Source: Caenorhabditis remanei (Eukaryota; Nematoda; Chromadorea; Rhabditida; Rhabditidae). From it: a stretch of DNA of 64,000 nucleotides. The DNA lies in assembly GCF_010183535.1 (NCBI RefSeq), contig NC_071333.1:17110587-17174586 (forward strand), written 5' to 3'. The notes beneath the pieces are model-generated. The model saw only the letters and a list, made by a program, of their open reading frames with translations. It did no database searches and was not told the origin of the DNA. Positions 33,469 through 45,899 of this stretch are shown piece by piece; position 1 is the first letter of the stretch; each line of letters starts with the position of its first letter. The translations under genes and the position numbers were made by a program.

Positions 33469-35368
33469 ATGAGTATGTTTGTTGGTTTTGCTATTTCCAT
33501 TTTTTTATTGGTAACCGGGTAAGGTTCGAAGCATTTCGAATATATCAATTTTGTTCATCCATTAGATATTACACATGGATTCATACTTATTGGAAACGTA
33601 GGGGGATTTCTGGTCCCCAAGGTTGGCCGTTTCTAGGATCATTCCATGATTTGGCAGATGTGAATAATCCAAGAGTATTTGTGATTCAAGAATGGGCGAA
33701 GGTATATGTTTTACTATTTGATAATCTGAACCATATTTTGTTTTAAGAAATTTGGAAAAGTGTTTGGCTTCTATGAAGGTGCAACGCCCGTGTTAGTAGT
33801 TGGTGATCCAGATATGCTCCAGGAGCTTTTCATCAAGAAATTCGAGAATTTCAATGCACGAAAAACTACTAATTATATTCACGGAGAGTTAGAAGATCCA
33901 AAAGAAGAACCGTTAGTGAATGTATTTTTTGCGTATGGCAACAGATGGAAAAAAATGAGAGCATTGAATAATCCTGCTCTTTCAGTAAAGTTTTTGAGAA
34001 AGGTAAGAATAAAAAAGGCAGTGTAAAGGCATGCTGGGCAAAATTTTAGGTTCATGACACTATGGAAAACAGTGTTATCTGTATGCTGGAGATTATGTCA
34101 CAACATGAGGATGGGAAGCCGTTCAACATTCACGAGTAGTTATTTGTCAACTTACAATTATGACTGTCTCTTAAATTTCAGATATTTTCAAGAACTAACA
34201 TTCGACGTTATTTGTAGAGTAGCGATGGGAAAAACATTCTCCGATCAATGGAATAACAAAGAAGTCAAGCTGGTGCAAACGGTATAGTCTAAAGTAATGT
34301 AGGTTAGTTGATGTTATATTTTACAGATATTTAATAAATCGCATCGTGTTCTTCCTTGGTATTTAGCTGTTCTTTTTCCACAATTTGAAAATACAGTGAA
34401 AAATGTATTCATATTACATGAAAATCTTCGTGGTGGTGATTCTTTGAAGCTTTGGATGTACTGTAGAGCCACAGTTGGGGATAAGTATGCAGACTGGGTA
34501 GGTGATAGTGTTCTAACAAAAGTTTATAGAAGTTTTGAAGATGGAAAACGTCAAACAAGGAGTAGACACTACGCCAAATGACTTTATCGATATGTTTTTA
34601 GACTATTATAAAGAGACTCTTGTCGATTGCGACAGAGCTCAGAAAATAGAGATTCTGAACTCAATCACTAGTTCCTGTTTTGCATTCATCATTGCTGGCT
34701 ATGACACAACTGCAAATACATTGGCTTATGCATGTTACATGCTTATGAAAAACCCAGAAATTGTTAGCAAGGCACAACAAGAAATTGATGAAATTTGTAC
34801 TTCTGAGAACATTTCTTATGATGATTTAAGCAAAATGAAATATGTGAATGCTATCATCAAAGAGACACTGCGACTTTTTCCAGTTGGTTGGTTGTAAGTT
34901 TGATGTGTTCTTTTAGTGACTAATAGACGCTTATTTTATTTTCAGTGGCTGCTCTAGACAATGTGTGACTGCAACAACTCTAGGAGACATTTATATCGAT
35001 GCAGGTGTCAGAATAGAAGCAGACGTGAGTGCCCTTCATTTGAATAAGGAGATCTGGGGAGATAATGCAGAAGAGTTTGTTCCCGAAAGGTTGGTTCATA
35101 TGACTCTTGACGAGAAAGTGTTCTTCCAAGCTTTAGATGGTTGGAATCTACACCTCGCCACGTCATGTCTTATATACCATTTGGTGCAGGACCCAGACAA
35201 TGTGTTGGTATGCGCATGGGTCTGGCTGAAGCCAAACTTACCCTTGCTCATTTGCTCCGGAAATATACTATTTATTCTGGTCCCGAAACCGAAGAGAAGC
35301 TGACACTAATTGGTTGTGCAACTGTCTCTCCATTAAAAGTGACAGTTTATATCAAAAATCGAGTTTGA
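33469..35368 (+). CDS. Cytochrome P450, CYP25-like (array gene 3)
   Basis: Third member of the array, with the same exon boundaries. Anchor MSMFVGFAISIFLLVTG; YWKRRGISGPQGWPFLGSF; GNRWKKMRALNNPAL; I-helix IIAGYDTTANTLAYA (Tyr for Phe); KETLR; FVPERW; haem loop [17 protein letters not shown]. It is the most diverged copy: Met-Glu-Asn-Val replaces Glu/Val-Glu-Asn at one junction, and the linker after the J region is shorter. The intron at 34500-34543 and the one before the haem exon (35090-35126) are both under 50 bp. The frame is intact to TGA at 35366. It ends about 120 bp from the stop of the convergent zinc-finger/DUF4781 gene. Confidence 0.92.
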
Positions 35369-35486
35369 TTGTTATAGTTATCTTTATTTATTTGTTTATG
35401 AATGAAATTGTTAGTTATGCATGATCTACACAGTAGGCGGATAAAAAATGAAAATTACACGGTTTGGTTTTTCAAAAAATCACAAA

Positions 35487-38400
35487 TTATGACCAATCGT
35501 AGCACATGAAATAGTTCTCTGATAGCTCCTGATCATCGATTTCCACTCCTTTTGATGAATTCTCTTTGTACATTCTCACTTTCGGTTTAGCACGGATATT
35601 TCCCAATGCGCCACGGTTTTCAAGACGGATTCTGACAACCTGAAAGAAAGAAAAAAGTAATGGGCCATTGAATTTAGGAAATTTAAAAATAGACCGGACT
35701 CACACTTTGTTCAGTCCCCGATCTGATAGTGCCCTCAACAAAATGTGGAATCGGCTCTCCTGCATCATTCAAAGTAATCTCGATTCTATCAATAACTCCT
35801 TTTCTTATAGAAACACCATTTGGAATTGATTCCACTTTTGCTCCCATGAACCCTTCATCACCATTGTCAATTGTAACAACTTTTTTGGACTTTCCTTCAA
35901 TCAACTTCTCAGTTCTGAACATTTTGAACATTCTGATTTGCCTCCTGTCTGTTAAAAACTTACATAGCTCCTCCTGCACCTCCTGACAACACAGCCTTGA
36001 CTTTTGCAGCAATATCATCCCAACCAACATTCAAATAAGTTGTGATCTTCTGCTTGCTAGCTGGTAGCTTAGCCAAACCTTTGGCATCGAGCGCTTGTAA
36101 GTGTTCCTCAACTATCTTCTTGTCAGAAACGGATAGTTGTTTGGCTTGCATTTTTGGAACACTAGATGAAGGCATTGGTTTTGATTTCTTCGGTAGTTCA
36201 TGTTCATCTGAAAATATAGTTATACATGGGATTGAAATTTTATAATACTAAAAACTTACGGATGTGTGCTTCCACGTGTTTATCTGCAAGCATGGCCTTG
36301 TGGATGTCTTTAATGGTTTCCAGATTGGCCTTGATTTTTGAATCTGAAATTTAAATTTCAGACTCAACTCATTCAGAATCGTAATTAGCACTTACTTCCA
36401 GACTGTCCTTCAGTTTTCTTCATATTCTCGTTAATGGTATTATCAAATTGTTGCTTGTCTTCTGCTGTTTTGAGACCATCTCGATAATCATTAATCTTTT
36501 CTTGAGTTGTCTGAAATTAAAAATAGCCGTATCATTTTATAATAGCATGCACTTCTCATTTCCCACGTACCTGTTGAATCAGTCTTTCGGCCGTCTGAAG
36601 GTTTACCGCTGCGTTAGTGAAGAACAACAAACTGGTGGAGAATTGGAAGAGCTCCAATGGAGTTGGTCGTTCTCCGTTTGCAACCTACAACCGCAAACAT
36701 TACGTATATCATATTGACATAAAAGTATAATACCTTTTCGAAAATGTTGTATCCCGAAGCGGTCAATGCAATACCAGACACTGCAAAGTTTGCGAAAATC
36801 GCAGCGTTCACTGTGTATTCAATAGCCTGACTGACTTCAATTCCTTGAGTGGCCATCACCGTGAGGTACTGAAATAACCTGACTATTGATTACACAAATT
36901 TTTTTTTTAACTAACCGCAGATCCTCCAATAGCTCCAAAAGATGCGAGTGATGCAGCTACAGCTAACCAATCCACAAAGTTCTCACGACTTCGCAGTGGA
37001 TTCACATTTTCGTTATGAGTTGCTCTGTCCACAATGTGATATCCAGATCTGGCCATTGTGTAGACACCTGTGCCAATTGCAGTATAGAGGAGAGTTGTAG
37101 CTGCAACTGGTGCGAGTGGTGTGAAGAGACCAATAACCGAGCCAATGGTGGCAGCGATTCCGATTCCCATGGCGCTCCGGTCACTGATCTGAAAGTCCGA
37201 AGCTATTGAAATCAGTTGAACTATTTAGGACACCTACCTTAGCAATTTTACTAGGGAGCTTGCTTCTGCGAGAAATATCATAACGCAAATTGAGAATACC
37301 ACCCGGTTCCATCTGAAAATTTTATTTGAAAATAGATCTCCTTACAGAAAAAAACGTACCTCATAGAGACCATCATACGGATACAAAATGTTACATTCCG
37401 GAAGTTTGTTCTTACTCAAAAAGTCATCCCAATCATCGTAGGCCCTTCCAGTGGATTCCACATACATTGTTCTGGTGTCACTTATACGGAGACAAATTAG
37501 TGGAAGCTGAAATTATTGAAAACTTGACAGTAGGTACTAGAATAAACGCATACAATGTTTGAGTGAGATCCATCTGCGAAGAAACTGACGAAAACAAATT
37601 TTGTTTCCACAATGTTAGACTCTCCTTCTTTATACTTTTTCTGTCTTCGGTTGATGTCGAATAATTCATCACGAAGTTTTATTATATGTTCTTCTTGCTA
37701 AAAGTAACATCGTCATACTTATTTATCGAATGGTTAGCTTACCTCCTTAGTATATCCAAACTCTGGTATAAATTTCGAGTCAAACTTTTTCTTAGTCTTG
37801 GTATTGTTATTATTGGCCTCCCGGTTCGCCTCCTGTTCAATATTCTTCATCAGTTCCTCCAGTTGGTCTGGGTTCAAGCTGTTTCTCTCTTCTTGTGGAA
37901 GGTTTGTAGGGTATTGGTAAACGGCAAACCCAATTTTACGACCGAGGTTTTTCATTTGGTCCTAAATGAAAATAGGTGAATAGACTGAACAGGGAAGTCT
38001 TTGGAGACGCATATTTCAAACTATCTATAAATTAGGTTAGAGGTACTTTCGACCACGGGGACTCCATTTTTGCAGTCAAAACCGGCTAAATGTCTCTGCA
38101 AACCGAGTTATGAGTTCTCAAACTTTTCGAAAGGTCAACATTTTTTTACATGGACTTCCAAATCGGCCGCATATACACCTCCTTTTGTCTTTCCGAACGG
38201 TTTACTTGTGCTCGTATTTTACAGAAATGAGAAAATCTTTGCGTATACCATTTGCCGATTTAGAACTCCATGTGCAAAAGCTTCACCATTAAAACATTTT
38301 GAGGATTCATAACTCGGTTCGTAGAGACATTTAGCAGGTTTTGACCGCATTAATGTTTTTCACGTAGTCGAAAGTACCTAAGACCAAATTTGTTGCAAAT

Positions 38401-39140
38401 TTGAAATCCGCGTCTCCAAAAACTTCCCTAGTAAGCAGAGAAGTTACGTACCTCATCATCCTTACAAATCTGAAACCAATCCAGTCTTGCTAACCCAATA
38501 CCATAATACTTCTGTGTTACTATTGCTGCACCAATCTGATATTTCTTCTCTAGTTTCGGATTCGCCTGGACTGCCTCAAACAATTCTATCTCATCGGTTC
38601 CTTTCTTTTTAATGAAGCATGTCGCACAGATACCGTAGTCAGGGCAGATCTCTGGACACCTGAAAATCACAATGAAATGAGCGCCTCCCTTACTATATAG
38701 TATACACATACACGTAGCGTAATCCCGGAAAAACTTTGGAGCCACAACTTGCGCATGGGTTGTCATGTACCGGAAATGCAACTGAACGAAAAACATTTAT
38801 TATGGTTTCTGGGAACTAGGGAACTCACGTTTTCCAAATGGAGACATGTCTAACCGGTAGGAATGATGCATATGTGGATGTTCTGCTGGAAGGTTTTGAG
38901 ATTTTTTGGAATGAATACTTTCTTCAACAATTGTGTCGTTATAGCAGGATGCACAGATATGATGGTTGTCGCAGAGGTTGCACGTGAACATTGAACCTGG
39001 AATGGTTTAATTTTGTGAAATCAAAAAAATCGGTTCGCCCTACCAAGAATTACCAATCCACAATCTGCACAGTCTTCAAACTGACAATCCGAGTACTCCG
39101 GCCATCGGATCGGATTCGTGCCTTCCTGTTTCGGTTCCAT
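35487..39140 (-). CDS. Two ZZ-like zinc fingers plus DUF4781-like region, 818 aa
   Basis: Sixteen exons (39140-39044, 38996-38829, 38781-38712, 38659-38452, 37961-37743, 37697-37554, 37506-37360, 37312-37238, 37188-36916, 36868-36734, 36684-36571, 36510-36396, 36343-36260, 36207-35964, 35914-35704, 35639-35487) stay in frame for 818 residues. The first finger is CADCGL ... CNLCDNHHICASC (residues ~25-60). The second is CASCGS ... CPEICPDYGICATC (~100-130). Both have the spacing of ZZ domains. After them come YDDWDDFL..N.LP, PGG and hydrophobic segments (GLFTPLAPVAATTLLYTAIG, LTVMATQG..., FANFAVSGIALTA). I associate this pattern with the uncharacterised DUF4781 family. A Lys/Glu-rich helical part and a compact C-terminal domain follow. 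Function unknown; possibly membrane-associated ubiquitin or peptide recognition, which is speculation. The ATG follows TTTCCAG. Confidence 0.85.
37991..38430. repeat. Palindromic MITE inside an intron
   Basis: Inverted arms start with AGGGAAGTCTTTGGAGACGC (37991) and end with its diverged complement (38410-38429). Within the arms GGTACTTTCGAC and TAAATGTCTCTGCAAACCGA also recur in inverted form. Arms are about 120 bp, diverged. The element fills almost the whole 491-bp fifth-exon-proximal intron (37962-38451) of the zinc-finger/DUF4781 gene and leaves the splice sites outside it. Confidence 0.8.
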
Positions 39141-42100
39141 TATTTCTTCGGACTGGAAATGGTTAGATTTCGAGGAAGTCAACACGAAGCGCGTTATTAA
39201 ATCCATATTTTTTGAGTGAGAATGAATGGAAAAAAACCTTGGGAAAAATGAGAAATGTGTTTGGTAACCATGAGAACCTGGGAAAATATGAATGGGAAGA
39301 ATATTCCAATGAAATATTCCAAAATACCGGAAAACGGAAAGGAATCTAGAAAAAAGTGGGAAAATAGAATAGGCGTGCGAAAAGCGAAAAAAGAGAGCAA
39401 ACTTCCCAATACTTTTTTTGCTGGATTTTCAGAAAAACAGAGCGGAAAAAATGGTGAGGACGGTAGCTATGGTAAAAAAAAATTTTCAACAAAAAACCTG
39501 TTGAAAACAGATAGACCCGCTAAAATTTCATAAAACTAAATTAGTACTTCAGGTAAAAGGGCAAGTCGACCTGTTTGAAAAGTCAAAGAGAAAACACAGT
39601 CCTACTTTTCAATTGTGTGCTATGTTATTTGTTTGTCTCCCTTTCTTCTTTTCGTCCAGTTCTCAATTCGCTTCCCGCTGCATCTCCCACCCGATAACAT
39701 TCTTTTTCTCTCAAAATCTCTTCATTTTAAGCGATATTTTAAGGCGGGTAAATGACAAAAAAGTGAGAAAAGAAGTGCGAGTGATTCCGATTTCACAACA
39801 ACTTTTCAATTTTCTACACTTTTCTGTTCGGGAAAAAACCATTCAGAAAAGAAGTGACTCACCTGCATATTGGATTACGAAAGTAGTGAATAACTACCAG
39901 AAACTTTTATTTCTGAATAGGAAATTCCAATAAAAAATCACAGGATCTAGTTTTTCTAGTTATTTATGTTGGTTTCAACAGAACTGTAAACACCGATCAC
40001 GAATGACGTCAATGACCTGTTGATATTGAAATGTATATATTTTTCTATCTGTCCACTAATCGGGATTCTGAAACAAAACATCACAGGTTATCAATACAAA
40101 TACAGCAATTACACATAATAAGACATTGAAAAAGATACGTTAGGAACTTCTGCACTTTCACAAATCTGGCTTTTCATTTGTTTTCTCAGAAATTTTCAAT
40201 TTAGAAAAGGAAATTGAAAGTGAAAACAAATTTCGACTAGAATAAGGGTTACTCTGTTTTTCAGTTTTCAAATATTTGCTCCTTTTTCCGAATTGCTGCT
40301 CATCAAAAATTTTGAATAGGAAAAAAAAAGTAACAAATGAAAACAAAACCTGGCAAGGTGTACATCACTTTTGCTCTTCCCGAATAGTGCCTAAAAACTT
40401 CTGGAATGTGTTTCTTGGGAGTGTAAGTTGTAAACATGTTTATTTTTTGTCATCTTTGAAGCTTCTAAGCATAACACTGAACTTCTTAAGAAATAAGCGC
40501 ACTTGTGAGCATAGACGTTTATAGTTTAATATTTTTAAAGCTTTAATTGTTTCAGATTTGAGAATTTCATTATCCAGATTACTGTAGCTTACTTCCAGTT
40601 TTTCGATTTGTCGGTGTTGGTATTCATTTTCTCCTTACCTAGAAATCCAAATTCTTCAGTTCTTATTTTTAATTTTCGAAATAATTATTCCTGACACATC
40701 TACCAGTGTTTTTGAAAGAAATCTTATCTGTACACAGTCTAACAATACACACTCCAATGACCAACCGTTCTCCTACAGGTGATGGTCTTCTCATTACTGT
40801 CTGACTGCTCTCCTACTATCTCGCTCTTCTCCGCGGTACTCTTTCCAACCGTTTGTTGGCAAATTGCCAAAAAACCAAACGCGACGGCCCAGCTCGTTCG
40901 CTATGATATACAATGAGGCCTCACGAGACGCAGAAGACTAGACACTGCCTTAGAGAGCGCACCAACCCAAGGAGGGTGTCACATACACAACCTCCACATT
41001 GACGAGGACGACGGAGAGATGGCATTGGAGATAGAAGAGACGGAAAAGAAGCGAGGCCGCACTATACACTCACTGATTTTCGCGAAGAAGAGCGGAGTAG
41101 AAATGAGGAGAGAGGACAATGAAGAGATAGACGAGGTGGAAAAGATTTTTCCGTGGGTTAGAGAAAAGAGATGGAAATGAAGAGGTTTTATGATGTACGC
41201 CGGAGAGAACGCTGAAGGAGAATTGATATCTTGTGAGAAATAGTAGTGATCTGAAATCTGAAATCTGAAATCTGAAATCTGAAATCTGAAATCTGAAATC
41301 TGAAATCTGAAATCTGAAATCTGAAATCTGAAATCTGAAAACTTGAAAAAAGCAATGAGTCCTTGATGTCCACATCGAATTTGAAATACATGGTTGACAA
41401 TCTGAATTTCCATAAAATGGACCATCTGGAGACGGAAGTGATTTCGATTAGAGTTCCAAACGTGTGTTTTTCACTACAAAAAAACAAAAAACATCATTTC
41501 TGAACATCAAAATGCACCTGTTTTCAGGTCCCCCTTTTTTCACCACCTGCAGTTTTTCCAATTTGAAAAGAATGTTGTTGATATAATCAACAAATGTTGG
41601 TGTGTTATATTGAAACAGAGAAAGCTCAGATGTGTGCAAGTGTACGCAGGAGACGTCTAACTCAAAAAAAATCGATTACGGTAATTGAAAAGGATTCTAG
41701 TATAGACGTTCAGAATGAGCATGTCAATTCAGTTTTATACATCTGGACCACATCATAAATCCTAATCAGAAATCGGTCTCAAGTTCATGATATTTGTAAA
41801 AACGAATTTTTGATTTTTTTTTCTGAAGTTTTCTATGAATTGAATCATAAGTTTGAATTCGATTGTCTGAATATTATAGTGTGGTTATTTCTAGTTTTTT
41901 TAATCTTAAAAAATGCGTTGTGTTTGAAATTGTACTGGAAGTACTGACTTTTAATATGGCTGCATTCTTGTTTAATAGGTAGAATTTTTTCAGTCGATTC
42001 TTGGCACAAATTTGAGCTGTTGAAACCAGAATATCATTTCGACTACTTTTTCCAATTTTCCTTTTGTATGACTGTTTTGAGAAACTTTTATCTGTAAGGT

Positions 42101-42662
42101 GACATACTCTGGATCCTGGATACAAATCATTGTGCACAACACGAAAATGAGTTGAAAATCAGAGATCTCTCATACTTTTCTACTCAAACGTTTTTTATAT
42201 GAGCTTCATCATATTATTTTTGAGATATTTCTCATAGATTTTTCAGTTGTTATGCGCAGGCGTTCGTTTTACTTCAGCTTAAATTCTTCTAAATTCCTGA
42301 TATCAGATAATCTAGCCGGAACTTTATCAGCTCCCTAGTACTCTTCCTGTTGAGTTGTCCCTCGTTTCCGGTTCAACCTCTATTTTGAAATCTTTCGATT
42401 TTTTCCTAATATAATCACTGGGTTGTCCTCATGGGAAATGAATCATTATAGCCGACATTTATGAAGTTCGAAGAGAAAGAGAAAGATAGACAGAGTGAGT
42501 TTGTTACTCGCACGACTCTGTTGTCGAGTGGGTTGCCTAAGAAACTTGCTCCGCCCTCGCTTCATTTCATGTCTTCCGTTTTCTAACTTCTCACTCACGA
42601 CGCCACGGTGTTTTCAAATTCCTCCTTTTTCTTCCAGTCACAGATCAGAAAGTGCTCCAAGC
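39141..42662. other. Divergent intergenic region
   Basis: 3.5 kb between the starts of the minus-strand zinc-finger/DUF4781 gene and the plus-strand L-domain gene. No supportable gene. Purine-rich sequence around 40980-41240 contains a 53-codon frame starting at about 41019, but it has no splice or family support. A heptamer microsatellite follows (separate entry). Just before the L-domain gene, TTTCTTCCAG at about 42630-42639 is a probable spliced-leader acceptor. Confidence 0.5.
41249..41340 (+). repeat. (ATCTGAA)13 microsatellite
   Basis: Thirteen near-perfect tandem copies of the 7-mer ATCTGAA. A 7-base unit is open in all three minus-strand frames, which explains the apparent protein repeats there. 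Confidence 0.95.
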
Positions 42663-45269
42663 ATGAATCGGAAGTACGCCTCACTGGGGCTCCTACTTCT
42701 ACTTGCGGCATTCTGGGGATCCTCTACAGGTTAGTTGGATATTCGGATTGTATAGGAACGATTTGACATTTAATCGGAATATTCCATAGTTGCACCATAC
42801 ATTGCATGTTTTCCAGAAAAAAATCTACTTATCATATCTTAGTTTCATTTAAGTGGTTCCAAATTGCTAGAATATGTTTTCCTCAGAGTTAATGTGTCAA
42901 AAACCTATTTTCAAAGTTCTCAAACTTTCAAAACTCGATTTTAGCCTTTAGAGATATGACTCTCGGATTCGACTACGATTCAAACGTTTAAGCTTCTTTA
43001 TCATGCTGAACTTCATTAGTGTCTTTTCATTAGCGCCTTGTCTGAATTTGACGTACATAGTTTCAAATTCCCGCTATCTCATGTTGATTGAACAACCTTC
43101 ACAAAAGATTTAAATTTTTTGAAAAAGTTTATCGTCTGGTCATTCTGTGATATAATGTCAAATTTTGCCCTTTCCGGTAATCATATTCTTTCTTCTTGTT
43201 TCTTATTTTTTAGACTCGAGCTCTTTCTGATTGAAAAGTGATGTGATTCTAGTAATCACGAGAAGAGATGTTGTTTTCAGAGGGAAGACAAAGTATAGTC
43301 TGGGATAGTCTAATGACGTCGAACGTCTCTGTAGCCCATAACCGAAAACATTAATACCCTAAAGATTTGATCTAACTTACTTAAGTAAACAAAGTTTTCA
43401 TACAATGCCTTGAATTTTCTGGAGACCTTATAAATTTCAGACTTGTCAAAAATCGGGCCGGGCCGGGCCGAGATTTTTCTTGACCGGGCCGGGCCGAGCC
43501 GAAATTTCTCTTGGCCCGGCCCGGCCCGGTCGGCCCGGATTCAAAAATGGGTACCCATTTTTAACAATTTTTGTGTTGAAATTTTTCGAAAAAAAGAGTA
43601 AAAATGCTTAAATTATTATACATATTCACCTTTTGATTCAATTTTAATTGTTTATTCGAAAACTATACTTTTTCAAAAAAGTTCAAAAAAGTTCAAAAAA
43701 TTTCCAAAAATTTCCAAAAAAAAGTTCAAAAACAAAAAAATTTTTGAAAAAATGTTTTAAAACGGGCCGAGCGGGCCGGGCCGGGCCGAGATTTTTCCTG
43801 ATTTTGACCCGGCCCGGCCCGTGACAAGTCTGATAAATTTACTTTTTCTTACTTCATTTTTTTGTTGCTGAAAGATTGAAAAAAGGAAACCCACCCCCAG
43901 TTGCTCAGGGTGTGGGAAATTATCAACTCAGAAAGCAAGCCACGCTTCTCGCGCCCACGTGGGATATCACATGATGTGATTGAGTCAGAAAATAAAAAAA
44001 AAGGAAGGTGTTATATTATGATGGGTGATCTGAAAAATGCAGAGCAATTTCAGCTGGCAAAACCGCGAAGGAATGTGTATTCAACGGAACGTTCGTTGCA
44101 TTGGAAGACAACTGCACACGAATCACCGGATCCTTGATGTTCACTGGTTCTGATGCCATCAATGTAACGGATACCTCTAAATTTTTTTCAACTGAAAGAC
44201 TTTTTAGACCCTCTACTCCAAACTTGCCTACGTTGAAGAAATCAACGGTTGTGTCCAGGTCTCCGGAACATCTTACACTCGTCTCGATTTCTTCGCTCGC
44301 CTCCGAACCGTTGTTTGTACTAACTCAAGTATATCCATCCTGATTTATTATACATATGTAGATTAAAAAGTTTATTTCAGGTCTCTCGGTAGATTTTATG
44401 GTTGCCAACAACTCAGCTCTTGAGCGCCTTGCCATGCCGGTTCTCAGGTACAACAAGTGTTATTTACTACTTGAAAAAATGGGGAGTTCAGAGTAAGCCG
44501 TCTGGGACTCACGTTCAACCCGAAATTATGCATCACGTCTGAGGAAGGGGCAAGGTACACAAATGTGCAGAGGGGAGCGGCGGATAATTTCGCAATTTGC
44601 CAAGGGAGAGCAGGTAAAAAAAAAACTTTGCGCCTCTACACCTAATGAATTCTGTTTAGGAGTCTTGAAAGAGTGCAACTCAACTCAAAATGGAATGAAC
44701 GCTGGACTCCCGGACGGATGTGAACTTATTGTTGGAAATTTGTACGTGGAGGGTACCAACAACCAGAATATCACCGACAAACTTCAATATGTCAAAGAAG
44801 TCTACGGAAGAGTTTACATTCGATCCACCAATTTGAACACTTTGGCGATTCCACTTCTGGAAAAAGTCTACGCATCGGAACCAATCGCATCAGCTAGTAA
44901 GTTTCAATTATCGTGTGTGGAGTTATTTAATTTGATTTGAAAACTTTTCAGCTCTCGAACCAACCATCCTTGTTGCAAGCAACACCAACTTCACAAAACT
45001 TCAAGTCCCCAAAATCAACTTCATGGCGAAAAACGAGCTGGCGTTCATGACTTCCGATATGTCGTATGTCATGGATCAAGATCTATGCAATCAGTTGTCC
45101 CCCTACGGAAATGTGATGTCAAATGGAACAGTCTGTGGTAGGTCATGTCGCCCTTAATCAGATGAATATCGCTTTCTGTTTTGCAGTTGCGAAACACACA
45201 TCAGACCCGAAGCTGTGGTCGTCAATTATTGCCTCGCTTGCCATCTACCTCTCGGTCGTCGTTTCGTAA
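42663..45269 (+). CDS. Receptor L-domain protein, probably GPI-anchored (IRLD-like)
   Basis: Eight exons (42663-42729, 44054-44163, 44208-44328, 44381-44447, 44492-44613, 44660-44896, 44952-45137, 45187-45269) give 330 residues. A signal peptide (MNRKYASLGLLLLLAAFWG) is followed by two segments with the insulin/EGF-receptor L-domain pattern. The first has C..I.G.L.F...DA, then YVEEINGCVQVSGTSYTRLDFFARLRTV. The second has GCELIVGNLYVEG, then LQYVKEVYGRVYIRSTNLNTLAIPLLEKV. The C-terminus SSIIASLAIYLSVVVS with no basic tail after it looks like a GPI-attachment signal. There is no kinase domain. Nematode IRLD proteins of this type are thought to bind ligands at sensory neurons; that role is only an analogy here. 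Intron 1 (1324 bp) carries a hAT-like MITE. Several N-glycosylation sequons are present. Confidence 0.9.
43438..43832. mobile_element. hAT-like MITE in intron 1 of the L-domain gene
   Basis: Perfect 11-bp ends CAGACTTGTCA at 43438-43448 and complement at 43822-43832, flanked by the exact 8-bp duplication ATAAATTT (43430-43437 and 43833-43840). Subterminal GGGCCGGGCC blocks occur in inverted orientation at both ends; the centre is AT-rich. Non-coding. The nearly perfect ends suggest recent insertion. Confidence 0.92.
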
Positions 45270-45415
45270 AGAAGAAAAACAAAATCATATTAAATGATTA
45301 CGATAATAATGATATAAAGATTCATCTTACCCAAAACACACATTTCTTTCAATATTATGTTTTTTAAAAGGAAGTAGATTTTGAAATCTTTAAAAATTTA
45401 CAGAATGGTTTGTTC

Positions 45416-45650
45416 CAAACTTGTCACGGGCCGGGGCAAAATGGGAATTTTACCTGCCCGGCCCAACAAGGAAATTCAAAGTTAAAAAAAATATTTTTTT
45501 TGAAATTTTTTCCAAAAATGTCAATTTTTGACTATTCTTCAGAATTTAATCAAAAGCTAGTTATGCATCAAAAATTGGTTTTTTTTTAAATGTTAAATCT
45601 TTTTTAAATTTAAAATCAAGCCTGGCCGGGCCGAAATTTGCCGAAATTTG
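45416..45650. mobile_element. hAT-like MITE related to the one at 43438
   Basis: The left end CAAACTTGTCACGGGCCGGG resembles the right end of the 43438 element (CAGACTTGTCACGGGCC when read outward). The right end is a diverged inverse (CAAATTTCGGC...GGCCCGGCC). It is flanked by GTTTGTTC at 45408-45415 and 45651-45658, an exact 8-bp target duplication. 235 bp, non-coding. Confidence 0.8.
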
Positions 45651-45884
45651 GTTTGTTCGTGCGTCATTGCAAAAAGTAACGCAACAAAAATCGAAATCAA
45701 TCTTATTAAGCATACGATTCAAAATTTGAAGCCACAACATAAAGGGACCGGTTCACTGATCTACATCTTCCTTGTTCAATTCGAATTCCCCTTCTTTTCT
45801 TCATTTTCTCCCACACAAGTCAGTCAATTGGAAATCCAGCTTTCCCCACTTTCCGAAATTTTTATATATTCTTATCTCCTTTCT

Positions 45885-45899
45885 CCCCCCCCCCCCCCC
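45885..45899 (+). repeat. C15 mononucleotide tract
   Basis: Fifteen C on the plus strand (G tract on the minus strand), the third long homopolymer G/C run of the window. Confidence 0.95.

Noticed and set aside
39255..39533. 92-codon Lys/Glu-rich frame upstream of the zinc-finger/DUF4781 gene
   Set aside because: Low-complexity purine-rich sequence without splice sites; no family.
41019..41180. 53-codon acidic plus-strand frame (MALEIEETEKKRGR...)
   Set aside because: Purine-rich DNA opens such frames easily; no splice sites, no start context and no family.
40979..41487. Repeated SDFRFQI peptides in three minus-strand frames
   Set aside because: They come from the (ATCTGAA)n microsatellite, which is open in all three frames.
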